Below, piece by piece: positions 1 through 9,978 of a stretch of DNA of 64,000 nt. Position 1 is the stretch's first letter. Every line of letters starts with the position of its first letter. The translations under genes were made by a program, and so were the position numbers. The notes under the pieces are model-generated. The model had not been told where the DNA came from. It made no database searches and saw only the letters and a program-made list of their open reading frames with translations. Source of the DNA: Caulobacteraceae bacterium (lineage in GTDB: Bacteria; Pseudomonadota; Alphaproteobacteria; Caulobacterales; Caulobacteraceae); assembly GCA_947475415.1 (NCBI GenBank), contig CANJLH010000010.1, forward strand, positions 56,521 through 120,520. Direction: 5' to 3'.

Positions 1-1543
1 AGTTGGTGAAGGCCTCATTCCAATGCGAAAGCCGCGCATTGACGACCTCAAGACCGGCGTCGGCGGCGTTAATGCCCGCCAGCCGCATGTTTTCATGCAC
101 CAGTTCCTCGCGGCCCACCAGGATCGCCTTGCCGAGTCCGGCGTTCTGGAAGGCATAGGCGGCGCGGATGACCGTGGGCTCCTCGCCCTCGGCGAACACC
201 ACGCGCTTGGAGGGGCGTGACAACACCGCGCCCTGCAGTTTCTGAACGAAGCTGGCCGAGGGGTCGAGCCGCTGGGCGAGCTGGGCGCGATAGGCGTCCA
301 TGTCGGTGATGAGCTTGCGCGCGACGCCCGTGTCCATCGCAGCCTGGGCGACGAAGGGCGGAATGTAGGAAATCAGCCGCGGGTCGAACGGCGCGGGAAT
401 GATGTACTCGGGACCGAACTGCAGCTGCTTGCCATAGGCCGCGGCGACTTCATCGGGGACGTCCTCGCGGGCGAGCTGGGCAAGGGCGTTGGCGCAGGCG
501 ACCTTCATCTCCATGTTCACCCGCCGGGCCCGCACGTCCAGCGCCCCGCGGAAGATGTAAGGGAAGCCCAGGACGTTGTTGACCTGGTTCGGATAGTCGG
601 ACCGGCCAGTGGCGACAATGGCGTCGGGGCGCACCGCATGCACCTCTTCCGGGGTGATCTCCGGGTCGGGGTTGGCCATGGCGAAGATGATCGGCTTGGG
701 CGCCATGGTCTTGACCATCGCCTGGGTTACCTGGCCCTTGACCGACAGCCCGATGAATACGTCGGCGCCGTCCAGAGCCTCTTCCAGGGTGCGCTTGGGC
801 GTGTCGGCGGCGTGGGCCGACTTCCACTGGTTCATGCCCTCGGTGCGCCCCTGATATATGACGCCCGTGGTGTCGACGGCGATGACGTTCTCATGGCGAA
901 CGCCCATGGCCTTAACCAGGTCCAGGGTGGCGATGCCCGCGGCCCCGGCGCCGCAGAGCACTACCTTCACGTCGGCCATCTTGCGGCCGGTGATCTCGCA
1001 GGCGTTGATCAGGCCGGCTGCCGAAATGATCGCCGTGCCGTGCTGGTCATCATGGAAGACCGGGATGTCGAGCAGTTCCTGCAGCTCGGTCTCGATGCGG
1101 AAGCACTCGGGCGCCTTGATGTCCTCGAGGTTGATGCCCCCGAAGCTGACGCCGATGTTCTTGACCACCGTGATGATTTCATCGGCATCGGTGGCGGTCA
1201 TCTCGATGTCGATGGAATCGACGTCGGCGAACCGCTTGAAGAGCACGCTCTTGCCCTCCATCACCGGCTTGGAGGCCAAGGCGCCCAGGTTGCCCAGGCC
1301 CAGGATAGCGGTGCCGTTAGAGATCACCGCCACCAGATTGCCCTTGGACGTGTAGTCGTAGACCTTGTCCGGATCGGCGGCGATATCCAGCACCGGCACC
1401 GCGACGCCGGGCGAATAGGCGAGCGAAAGGTCGCGCTGCGTGGCCATCGGTTTGGTGGGTACGATGGCGATCTTCCCCGGTTGGGGATACATGTGGAAGC
1501 TGCGGGCTTCCTCGTCGGTGAAGGTGCGGCGTTCGTCGCTCAT
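1..1543 (-). CDS. maeB: NADP-dependent malic enzyme (MaeB type), 3' end cut by window edge
   Basis: Malic enzyme converts malate to pyruvate and CO2 with reduction of NADP. The frame is open from an ATG at 1541-1543 to base 1, giving 514 codons of a protein that is about 750-770 residues in this family. The N-terminus reads MSDERRTFTDEEARSFH and is followed by family motifs such as SLAYSPGV, SNGTAILGLG and FHDDQHGTAI. The last residues visible (near VNARLSHWNEAF) belong to the start of the C-terminal phosphotransacetylase-like domain found in the large MaeB form, which in other bacteria mediates acetyl-CoA regulation. The stop codon lies outside the window. Malate dehydrogenase, malate synthase and a CitE-like lyase are also in the window, so malate is a local metabolic theme. 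Identity is secure; cofactor preference is inferred from the MaeB architecture. Confidence 0.95.
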   Translation of the reverse strand, partial: MSDERRTFTDEEARSFHMYPQPGKIAIVPTKPMATQRDLSLAYSPGVAVPVLDIAADPDKVYDYTSKGNLVAVISNGTAILGLGNLGALASKPVMEGKSVLFKRFADVDSIDIEMTATDADEIITVVKNIGVSFGGINLEDIKAPECFRIETELQELLDIPVFHDDQHGTAIISAAGLINACEITGRKMADVKVVLCGAGAAGIATLDLVKAMGVRHENVIAVDTTGVIYQGRTEGMNQWKSAHAADTPKRTLEEALDGADVFIGLSVKGQVTQAMVKTMAPKPIIFAMANPDPEITPEEVHAVRPDAIVATGRSDYPNQVNNVLGFPYIFRGALDVRARRVNMEMKVACANALAQLAREDVPDEVAAAYGKQLQFGPEYIIPAPFDPRLISYIPPFVAQAAMDTGVARKLITDMDAYRAQLAQRLDPSASFVQKLQGAVLSRPSKRVVFAEGEEPTVIRAAYAFQNAGLGKAILVGREELVHENMRLAGINAADAGLEVVNARLSHWNEAFTN

Positions 1544-1585
1544 GTGGCGGCGGTCCTTAAATCTCATTCTGTCAGGGTGTGGCCT

Positions 1586-1591
1586 ACTATA
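1586..1591 (-). promoter_or_regulatory. possible maeB -10 element
   Basis: On the minus strand the hexamer TATAGT lies 43 bases before the maeB start codon. The best -35 candidate is TTGTTC with a short 15-base spacer, so the call rests mainly on the -10. Confidence 0.25.
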
Positions 1592-1615
1592 GTCGCAGGC
1601 CTACGGGAACAACTG

Positions 1616-1999
1616 TCAGGCCGGTACGGCGTAATCTTTCAAGACGCCCAGGGGCACTATGGCCAGGGTTTCCTCATGCGTCGCTTCCAGGACGACCTGG
1701 GGGGCGGCGCCGGCATCCAGGGCTTCCTTCCACCGCGGGGCGCAAAGACACCAGCGGTCGCCCGGATTCAGACCGGGAAATGCATATTCCGGAACCGGCG
1801 TCGACAGATCGTTGCCGACCCGTTTGGAGTAGGCCAGGAACTCGGCGGTCAGCACCACGCAGACCGTGTGCAGGCCAAAGTCCTGCGGCCCGGTTTCGCA
1901 GCAGCCGTTGCGGAAGAAACCAGTGACGGGGGCCAGCGAGCAGCTCTGCAGTTCGCCACCAAGGACATTGCGCGCATCGGGGTCGTAACGAGTGGTCAT
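1616..1999 (-). CDS. DUF2237 family protein
   Basis: A 127-residue protein that matches the DUF2237 family along its length: NVLGGELQSCS near the start, GCCETGPQDFGLHTVC, then NDLSTPVPE, GLNPGDRWCLCA, RWKEAL and VVLEATHEE. The several conserved Cys residues (GCC, WCLC) could bind metal, but no function is established for the family. It lies just upstream of maeB on the same strand, 72 bases away, so co-transcription is possible. Assignment to the family is by recall of its motifs; function is unknown. Confidence 0.85.
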   Translation of the reverse strand: MTTRYDPDARNVLGGELQSCSLAPVTGFFRNGCCETGPQDFGLHTVCVVLTAEFLAYSKRVGNDLSTPVPEYAFPGLNPGDRWCLCAPRWKEALDAGAAPQVVLEATHEETLAIVPLGVLKDYAVPA

Positions 2000-2055
2000 G
2001 AAACAATCCTAACCGCTAAGATGGCGCAAACTGAAACGCAAAAAGGCGATTCTCC

Positions 2056-2925
2056 GTGCCTCATCGCCCCCGTCGAAGCGCGCTCTACATGCCGGCGGCC
2101 AACGCCCGCGCCATCGAGAAGGCCCGAACGCTGGCCTGCGACGTGGTGATCCTGGACCTAGAGGATGCTGTGGCGCCCGACGCCAAGGCGATCGCGCGAG
2201 ATCAGGCCGCCGCCGCGGTGACGGCTGGCGGCTTTGGGAATCGCGAGGTGGTTGTCCGGGTGAACGCGCTCGACACGCCCTGGGGCGCCGAGGATCTGGC
2301 CGCCGTTTCGGCCGTCCAGCCGGCTGCGATCCTGGTCCCTAAGGTCTCCACGCCCCAGGACGTGGGCGCCTATGACGCGGCGATTTCCGGTAAGACCCGG
2401 CTATGGGCGATGATTGAGACCTGTGCGGCGGTGTTTAACCTCGACGCAATCGCCGCCGCGGCGGAGTCGAACCGGCTGGACGCCTGGGTGATAGGAACCA
2501 ACGACCTCGCCAAGGAGATGCGGTGCCGCCAGGGCGTGGCTCGCACGCCGCTCCTGCCAATCCTGTCGCTGGCGGTCGCCGCGGCGCGGGGGCGGGGCCT
2601 TGCAATTCTGGACGGTGTGCTCAACGACATCGACGACACCGAAAGCCTGGCGGCCCAATGCGCTCAGGGGGTAGAATTCGGCTTCGACGGCAAAACACTC
2701 ATCCATCCCTCCCAGATCGAGGCCGCCAACCGCGCCTTCTCACCGGACCCCGACGAAGTGGCCTGGGCGCGAAAAGTCGCAGAGGCTTTCGAAACACCGG
2801 AGAACAGCGTTAAGGGCGTATTGAGGATCGATGGGCGAATGGTGGAGCGCCTGCATCTCGCCGAGGCGCTGCGACTCATCGCAGTGGCCGACGCCATCGC
2901 CGCCCACGAGGGTCGAGTCCGATGA
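2056..2925 (+). CDS. HpcH/HpaI aldolase / CitE-like CoA-ester lyase
   Basis: A 289-residue TIM-barrel lyase of the citrate lyase beta-like group, which cleaves CoA esters such as citramalyl-CoA or malyl-CoA, or hydrolyses malyl-CoA, in a Mg-dependent way. Supporting motifs are RSALYMPAAN at the N-terminus, VVILDLEDAV with acidic metal-site residues, VRVNALDTPWG, MIETCAAVFN with a metal-binding Glu, WVIGTNDLAKE and GFDGKTLIHPSQI near the C-terminus. The start is GTG. No citrate lyase alpha or gamma subunit is nearby, so this is a stand-alone CitE-like enzyme and not part of a citrate lyase complex. It overlaps the next gene by ATGA. The precise substrate cannot be told from sequence. Confidence 0.88.
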   Translation: MPHRPRRSALYMPAANARAIEKARTLACDVVILDLEDAVAPDAKAIARDQAAAAVTAGGFGNREVVVRVNALDTPWGAEDLAAVSAVQPAAILVPKVSTPQDVGAYDAAISGKTRLWAMIETCAAVFNLDAIAAAAESNRLDAWVIGTNDLAKEMRCRQGVARTPLLPILSLAVAAARGRGLAILDGVLNDIDDTESLAAQCAQGVEFGFDGKTLIHPSQIEAANRAFSPDPDEVAWARKVAEAFETPENSVKGVLRIDGRMVERLHLAEALRLIAVADAIAAHEGRVR

Positions 2926-4113
2926 TGACCAGGGAAGGTCTTCGTCTCCTGACGGTCCTGGCCGCGGTCGCGACCGCGCCCGCCGCCGTGGCGCAAACTC
3001 CGTCACCGTCCGCGGCCTCGGATCCCATCGGGGCGATCCTGGACGCATCGCCGGAGTTGTCCACGGACTTGGATGAGGATGACGCGTCCCCCACAGTCGT
3101 CACCCCGCCGGCTCCGCAAGCGCCCGAGAATCCGTCTGCCGACAGTCCGATGCCCACCGCGGAGGCAAATCCCGGCGGTTCCCCGGCCGCTGCGCAACCC
3201 CTCGCCAGCGCACCATCGGCTGCGCCTACGATGGCGAGTCCAACCGAGACCCCACCCGCGCCGGACCCTTCACCTGCGCAACCGCCGAGCGGGTTCGCCA
3301 TAACCCAACCCCCGAACAGTCCACCGCCCGAGTCGCCGGCCGTTCCGCAACCGGCGCCGACCTTCGCCGGCGCGCCAGTGCAACCCCCCGCTTCCGAACT
3401 TCCCCATGCCCCGCCGTCGGCGCCGACCTATGGGGCAACGGCTCCCGTGGCGACGCCCTACGCACCCTATGCGCCCGGACCGCAGCCCTACCGGGCGCGG
3501 GCCACGATTACGCCGGATCCGGCGCCGCAACCCTATCAACCCTATCAGCCCTATCAGCCCACAACTCCAAACGCGCCTGCGCCGCAGCCGTATGCGCCGC
3601 CGTCCGCAATCGCCTCGGTGGGCCAGGCGCCCGGGTCGCCGGTCCAGCCCTTGCCATATGCTTCATTGCCATCCTCCGGCCTGCCGTCGCCTCAGATCAA
3701 GCGGCGGCGCAGCGACTCGCCGGTTCATATCGACGAAATCGACGCGACGCCCGAGGGTTTTCCAACCGCCAGCGAAGTTGCCTACGAACAGCGGCTGCGC
3801 AGCTCCTTCGCCTCTGCACAGGGCCTGCAGGGTCCGCTCGACGGGAGCTGGATCGTCAGCGGCGATGGGAGTGGCGATCTCTATTCTTTGCAGCTCGTGG
3901 AGCGGTCGAATGGGCTTCTGGAAGGCGCCTGGCGCGATCTGCAGCGTCCGGGCGCAATGGACGCTTCCGGGTTCATTGACGATATCCAGCGCAATGGAGG
4001 CCAATTGACGCTTCGGTTCGTCAACCGAGGCGAAATGGCCAGTGCGAACTTGGTAGCGGGCGTGGACGGCGCCTGGACAGGCGAGATGATTCGCGGTCGG
4101 GAAAAAAAGTCCA

Positions 4114-4133
<20 letters not shown>
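2922..4133 (+). CDS. exported proline-rich protein with conserved C-terminal domain
   Basis: A 403-residue protein of unknown function. Residues 1-25 form a signal peptide (LLTVLAAVATAPAAVAQ, likely cut after AVA). Residues about 26-270 are low-complexity Pro/Ala/Ser/Gln-rich sequence, with a tandem PYQPYQPYQP run encoded by near-perfect 9-base repeats (3528-3554) and many QPYAP-like units. The last 115 residues, from about LRSSFASAQG, look folded: they contain LDGSWIVSGDGSGDLYSLQL, LLEGAWRDL and WTGEMIRGREKK, a pattern suggestive of a small beta-sandwich. The ATG overlaps the stop of the upstream lyase, so translation is probably coupled. The tail overlaps the convergent HIT gene by 20 bases. 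A periplasmic or surface location is inferred from the signal peptide. Confidence 0.75.
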
Positions 4134-5612
<1,479 letters not shown>

Positions 5613-5618
5613 GGCGTG

Positions 5619-6257
5619 TCACCATCCGCCGGGCGGCGGGTGGTCAACCATGTCATCCAACTCGCGGATTCGCTGCTCGTAGGCCTGCGCAAGTGCGTTT
5701 GCCGAGATCGCCGCGCCGTCCTCGCGGACCATTCGCCAATCCGCCTGCTGGCTAGCCAGCAAATCGCGCGGCGCGCCGGCGCTTAGCGCACGCCGGTAGC
5801 TGCGGTCCAGGTGACGGTCCAGAGCCGCAAGCCGCGCATCGCTGCAGACCATGATCTCCGCCCGGCCGACGGGGGCGTCGCAATCGAAACTCGGCGGCGC
5901 GGCGACGGCCTGCGCGGGATCGCCGCTCCCTGGGGGCGATTCTGGCGTCGCCTCGGACTGCTCGGGCGGTGGGGCTTCCAGCGGGCGTGGCGCGGCCGCG
6001 GCCATGTCGGGCGGCAGGACTTCAAGTGGACCGGCGGCGCCTTTAGGCAGTGGCGGCGGGGGCTTCTCCGGGGCCATCTGGATGCGCATTTCGCCGGTTG
6101 AGGGCGCCGAGGGTCCTGCCGTGGGTTCAGACCACAAGCCCGGCGGCCCGCCCCGCTGATAAACAATTAGGCCGATCCCCGCCACGGCGGCGACAACGAG
6201 ACCGATAAGCAGAAGGCCCCGAAATCTGCGGCCCCGCTGTTGGTCGCCTGCCGCCAT
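5619..6257 (-). CDS. membrane-anchored protein with LprI/DUF1311-like domain
   Basis: A 212-residue protein with one N-terminal transmembrane anchor (LLLIGLVVAAVAGIGLIVYQ, residues about 14-33), a Pro/Ala-rich linker, and a C-terminal domain of about 85 residues resembling the lysozyme-inhibitor LprI / DUF1311 family. That domain has FDCDAPVGRAEIMVCSD, then LAALDRHLDRSYRRAL and LLASQQADWRMVRED; the two Cys probably form a disulfide in the periplasm. The ATG shares one base with the upstream stop (TGATG), which favours this start over an in-frame ATG 90 bases further upstream. Some relatives inhibit lysozyme; that role is not shown here. Confidence 0.75.
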   Translation of the reverse strand: MAAGDQQRGRRFRGLLLIGLVVAAVAGIGLIVYQRGGPPGLWSEPTAGPSAPSTGEMRIQMAPEKPPPPLPKGAAGPLEVLPPDMAAAAPRPLEAPPPEQSEATPESPPGSGDPAQAVAAPPSFDCDAPVGRAEIMVCSDARLAALDRHLDRSYRRALSAGAPRDLLASQQADWRMVREDGAAISANALAQAYEQRIRELDDMVDHPPPGGW

Positions 6258-6940
6258 CAAGGCGACCAAGTGGGTTTTGCACGGTTCGCCTGGGCCAGGC
6301 GATCCGGCTTGCAGGCCCCGACGCCGTGCGTCTTCGCCACGCCGCATGTCTTTTCTGCAGCCTTGACCGGTTTGGCTGGATTTGACCGCAATTGTTTGTC
6401 CAGAGTTCCGTTGGCGGCAGACCGCAATTCCTCGTCGGCCCGGGGCGGTTTGATCGGCGCCTTAGGCTTCGCCGTCGTTCCCGTCGCCGGTTTGGCTGGT
6501 TTGACCAGGTTCACCTTTGCCTTCGGCTCGGCGTTGACCTGTTTTTCGCTCATCGCCGGCACGCCATCGGTGTTGGACCTGGGTTTGGCGGCTGGCTTAT
6601 CGATGATATCGGGCGCTGCCACGGCGTTTACGCGTATCAATTGCGCTTCCGGCGGAGGAACTATGCGCAATGGAACCGGCGGTTCGCCGGGCGCGCGCAG
6701 GGGAAAGGGGTCGGGCTCAGGCAATGGTTCGTCGATGACCACCATCAGACGCGGCTGTGCGGCCACAGTTCTGGGAGGCTGATCCGCCTCCGCGTCTTCG
6801 GGCTTAACCCAGCCGCCCAACACAAGACCAGCGGCCATCGCCGCAAGACCGCCAGCGCCGAACACCCGCCATCCGCCGCCGGGCCGGAAAGCGCGAAGCG
6901 CAACGTGTGCGCGATGGAATGTAGGCGGCAACTGGTCCAT
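6257..6940 (-). CDS. hypothetical membrane-anchored Pro/Ala/Lys-rich protein
   Basis: I do not recognise this 227-residue protein. It has a short cytoplasmic N-terminus, one hydrophobic segment (VFGAGGLAAMAAGLVLGG, residues about 26-43), then a long region rich in Pro, Ala and Lys (for example KAKVNLVKPAKPATGTTAKP) and a C-terminal stretch with two Cys (KTCGVAKTHGVGACKPD). The composition suggests an extended, largely disordered periplasmic segment. It is immediately followed, with a one-base overlap, by the LprI-like anchored protein, so the two are likely translated together and may act on the envelope as a pair. No catalytic motif is visible. Confidence 0.6.
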   Translation of the reverse strand: MDQLPPTFHRAHVALRAFRPGGGWRVFGAGGLAAMAAGLVLGGWVKPEDAEADQPPRTVAAQPRLMVVIDEPLPEPDPFPLRAPGEPPVPLRIVPPPEAQLIRVNAVAAPDIIDKPAAKPRSNTDGVPAMSEKQVNAEPKAKVNLVKPAKPATGTTAKPKAPIKPPRADEELRSAANGTLDKQLRSNPAKPVKAAEKTCGVAKTHGVGACKPDRLAQANRAKPTWSP

Positions 6941-7245
6941 GGGCCCTCACGCAGGCGCGGCGAAGCGGCGTGATCTCGCCGTCGGATCGGGGCTTCTTCC
7001 CGGCGACAGCTTCACCGAAATAAGGTGAATCGGTTCTAAACGCCGAAGCGGTTGGCGGCTTCGAGGAGAGCGCTTTCCGCATAGCCCGTCTGATAATCGG
7101 ATCGTGGTGCGCCCGACGCCTGTTTTCTGTGCTTCCGGATCACTTGCGACCTATTCGCGCCGCACCGGTTGCCACGCTTGGAGCCGGCGCCTATAAGCGC
7201 GCCACTCGCCGCACGGGCGAGGATTCCCCTTGAGCGCGCGACCTC
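6941..7245. other. divergent intergenic region before sucC
   Basis: About 305 bases without a convincing gene, lying between the divergently read anchored-protein pair and sucC. It holds the candidate sucC promoter (7169-7197). The rest shows no strong hairpin or repeat that I can see. Confidence 0.5.
7169..7197 (+). promoter_or_regulatory. candidate promoter of the sucC operon
   Basis: TTGCCA (7169-7174), an exact 17-base spacer, and TATAAG (7192-7197). Both hexamers match the sigma-70 consensus in 5 of 6 positions. The -10 ends 48 bases before the sucC ATG. Confidence 0.5.
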
Positions 7246-8442
7246 ATGAACATTCACGAACATCAGGCAAAGGCCGTCCTCGCAGAATTCGGCGTGGCGG
7301 TTCCCCGCGGTTTTGCGGCCTTTACAGTCGATGAGGCGGTAGATGCCGCCAACAAGCTTGGCGGACCGGTGTTCGTGGTCAAATCCCAGATTCACGCGGG
7401 CGGCCGCGGCAAGGGTCGTTTCGAAGGCCTGGGACCCGATGCCAAAGGTGGTGTGAGGGTGGTGAAGTCAGTCGATGAGGTGAAGACCAACGCCCAGGAG
7501 ATGCTGGGCCGGGTGCTGGTGACGCATCAAACCGGTCCCAAGGGCAAGCAGGTCAACCGCCTCTACATCGAGGAAGGCGCGGCCATCGCCAAGGAATTCT
7601 ACCTGTCGCTGCTGGTCGATCGCGAGACAAGCCGGGTTTCGGTGGTGGCTTCCACGGAAGGCGGCATGAACATCGAGGACGTCGCCCACGAGACGCCCGA
7701 GAAGATCACCACCTTTTCCATCGACCCGGCCACCGGCATCTGGCCCCATCACGGCCTGATCCTGGCCAAGGCGTTGAACCTTTCCGGCGACTTGCAGAAG
7801 CAGGCCAGCAAGCTGCTGGGCCAGCTCTACAGGGCCTTCTGCGAGAAGGACATGAGCATGCTGGAGGTCAATCCGCTGATCGTCACCGCTGACGACCAGC
7901 TTCGAGTGCTCGACGCAAAAGTGTCTTTTGATTCGAACGCCATGTACCGCCATCCCGAGCTTAAGCCATTGCGCGACGAGAGCGAGGAGGACGCTAAGGA
8001 GATCGAGGCCTCTAAGCATGACCTCTCCTATATCGCCCTGGATGGCGACATCGGCTGCATGGTTAATGGCGCGGGTCTGGCCATGGCCACCATGGACATC
8101 ATCAAGCTCTATGGAATGGAGCCGGCCAACTTCCTCGACGTGGGCGGCGGCGCCACCCAGGAGAAGGTCACCGAGGCCTTCAAGATCATCATGGCCGACC
8201 CCAATGTGAAGGGCATCCTGGTCAATATCTTCGGCGGCATCGCGCGGTGCGACACGCTGGCTGAAGGCGTGGTTGCGGCGGTCAAGGAAGTCGGCCTGAA
8301 GGTCCCGCTGGTGGTGCGGCTGGAAGGCACCAATGCGGAGTTGGGCAAGAAGATCATCCGTGAATCTGGCCTCAACGTTATTCCGGCCAACGACCTATCG
8401 GACGGCGCCGAGAAGATCGTCGCCGCGGTGCGAGCCGGCTGA
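7246..8442 (+). CDS. sucC: succinyl-CoA synthetase beta subunit (ADP-forming)
   Basis: With SucD it interconverts succinyl-CoA and succinate with formation of ATP or GTP. The 398 residues match the usual length. The N-terminal ATP-grasp fold begins [17 protein letters not shown] and includes [14 protein letters not shown] (nucleotide-binding loop). The CoA-ligase-like C-terminal half has [22 protein letters not shown] and [12 protein letters not shown]. It opens a run of genes reaching through lpd and a GNAT gene, with short gaps. Its stop shares a base with the ATG of the following exported-protein gene, an unusual partner because sucC normally leads straight into sucD. Confidence 0.98.
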   Translation: MNIHEHQAKAVLAEFGVAVPRGFAAFTVDEAVDAANKLGGPVFVVKSQIHAGGRGKGRFEGLGPDAKGGVRVVKSVDEVKTNAQEMLGRVLVTHQTGPKGKQVNRLYIEEGAAIAKEFYLSLLVDRETSRVSVVASTEGGMNIEDVAHETPEKITTFSIDPATGIWPHHGLILAKALNLSGDLQKQASKLLGQLYRAFCEKDMSMLEVNPLIVTADDQLRVLDAKVSFDSNAMYRHPELKPLRDESEEDAKEIEASKHDLSYIALDGDIGCMVNGAGLAMATMDIIKLYGMEPANFLDVGGGATQEKVTEAFKIIMADPNVKGILVNIFGGIARCDTLAEGVVAAVKEVGLKVPLVVRLEGTNAELGKKIIRESGLNVIPANDLSDGAEKIVAAVRAG

Positions 8443-9020
8443 TGCGACGTTTCGGCGCCTGGCTGGTCGGCGCGGCGATCCTGGCCCTGACGTCGGGAGG
8501 CGCGGCGCAAGCCAATCCCACGTTCGAGACCTTTCGGGATCTCTGCGTGACCACGCGCGCCGATGCGTCCGCGGCCCTAGCTGCGGCGGACCGGTCCGGC
8601 TGGACCGATATGCCGGCCATGTTCCAGGACGAGATCGCCAAGCAGGGTTTCGGCCAAGGCCGGGGCCGGGCGAAGATGTTCAATCGCGCGCTGATGCTCA
8701 TGTACGCAGGGAATGGCGCGCCAGTTGTCGATGGCGAACCCATAGCTGTGAAGGTCTGCGCCCTCGGTCTGCGCACCAGCGCCGGCGAGGCGTTGCGCAA
8801 GGCCGCTACCGACTGGGCCGGTGTGCCGGCTAGTCCCGAATTCCGTAAGGGCCAGGCGTTCGCTTTTCTTGACGATGGCGGCGTGCACCGCGCCTTTTCG
8901 GTCGCTGAATTCAAGACTCCGCGCGGCAAGGACCTGATTCGTCAGGGCCGGGTCGCCATGCTGTTCGTGGCGGGCCAACCCGCCGCGCCATTCATCGTCT
9001 ACGCCATTCCAACGCTGTGA
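8442..9020 (+). CDS. exported protein of unknown function within the suc operon
   Basis: A 192-residue protein that I cannot assign to a characterised family. A Sec signal peptide is clear ([21 protein letters not shown], cut near residue 24). The mature part begins [17 protein letters not shown] and contains a second Cys about 80 residues later (AVKVCALGL), so one disulfide is possible; it ends in [20 protein letters not shown]. The start overlaps the sucC stop (TGATG) and its stop is 10 bases before sucD, so it is translated as part of the operon. Codon use is like its neighbours. A periplasmic protein between two subunits of a cytoplasmic enzyme is odd; a role in the TCA cycle is not implied by sequence. 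Confidence 0.75.
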   Translation: MRRFGAWLVGAAILALTSGGAAQANPTFETFRDLCVTTRADASAALAAADRSGWTDMPAMFQDEIAKQGFGQGRGRAKMFNRALMLMYAGNGAPVVDGEPIAVKVCALGLRTSAGEALRKAATDWAGVPASPEFRKGQAFAFLDDGGVHRAFSVAEFKTPRGKDLIRQGRVAMLFVAGQPAAPFIVYAIPTL

Positions 9021-9030
9021 GCCTGACCGC

Positions 9031-9909
9031 ATGTCCATTTTGATCGGTAAAGACACCAAAGTGATCTGTCAGGGAATCACTGGCAGCCAGGGTACGTTCC
9101 ACAGCGAGCAGGCGATCGCCTATGGGACCAAGATGGTGGGCGGGGTCACGCCGGGCAAAGGCGGAACCTCCCATATCGGGCTGCCAGTGTTCGACACCGT
9201 CGGCGAGGCGGTCCGCGAGACCGGCGCAGACGCCAGTGTCATTTATGTGCCGCCGCCTTTCGCAGCCGATTCCATCCTGGAGGCCATCGACGCCGAGGTT
9301 CCGTTGATCGTCTGCATCACCGAGGGCATCCCTGTGGCGGACATGATCAAGGTTAAGCGCGCTCTGTCCGGCTCGAAATCGCGGCTGATTGGGCCCAACT
9401 GCCCGGGCGTGCTGACCCCCAACGCCTGCAAGATCGGCATTATGCCCGGTAGTATCTTCAAGAAGGGTTCGGTGGGTGTTGTATCGCGCTCTGGCACCCT
9501 TACCTATGAAGCAGTGTTCCAAACAACGCAGGTGGGTCTTGGCCAGTCAACGGCCGTGGGTATCGGTGGAGATCCGGTCAAAGGCACCGAGTTCATCGAC
9601 ATGCTGCAGATGTTCCTGGACGATCCGGAGACCGAATCGATCATCATGATCGGCGAAATCGGCGGCTCGGCTGAAGAAGATGCGGCGGCCTTCATTAAAA
9701 GTTCAGCAACCAAGAAGCCTATGGTGGGTTTCATCGCGGGACGCACCGCGCCGCCCGGTCGGCGCATGGGTCACGCGGGCGCGATCATTTCCGGCGGCAA
9801 AGGCGGCGCCGAGGATAAGATCGCGGCAATGGAGGCGGCGGGTATCCGCGTCTCTCCTTCGCCGGCGAAGCTGGGCGAGACAATGCTCGAGGTGCTGAAG
9901 GGCGCCTGA
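9031..9909 (+). CDS. sucD: succinyl-CoA synthetase alpha subunit
   Basis: The alpha subunit binds CoA and carries the phosphohistidine. The 292 residues begin [18 protein letters not shown], have the CoA-binding Rossmann motif [11 protein letters not shown], then [23 protein letters not shown], and [14 protein letters not shown] with the phosphorylated His. It follows the exported unknown protein by 10 bases and precedes sucA by 69 bases. Length and motifs are typical, so the enzyme should be functional. Confidence 0.98.
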   Translation: MSILIGKDTKVICQGITGSQGTFHSEQAIAYGTKMVGGVTPGKGGTSHIGLPVFDTVGEAVRETGADASVIYVPPPFAADSILEAIDAEVPLIVCITEGIPVADMIKVKRALSGSKSRLIGPNCPGVLTPNACKIGIMPGSIFKKGSVGVVSRSGTLTYEAVFQTTQVGLGQSTAVGIGGDPVKGTEFIDMLQMFLDDPETESIIMIGEIGGSAEEDAAAFIKSSATKKPMVGFIAGRTAPPGRRMGHAGAIISGGKGGAEDKIAAMEAAGIRVSPSPAKLGETMLEVLKGA

Positions 9910-9978
9910 GAGCCGTTTAGGCGTTAGGGCGGTCCGCGCTCGGCTCCGGAGCCTGCGGCGGCCCGGAGGGCGAGTGAC

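Noticed and set aside
638..2149. A 503-codon open frame on the plus strand
   Set aside because: It is antisense to maeB and the DUF2237 gene, has no domain signature and is Gly/Asp/His-rich as expected for shadow frames in GC-rich DNA.
9942..9953. GGCTCCGGAGCC palindrome between sucD and sucA as an operator
   Set aside because: It is a short loop-free GC palindrome that can occur by chance at this base composition, and no regulator is adjacent.
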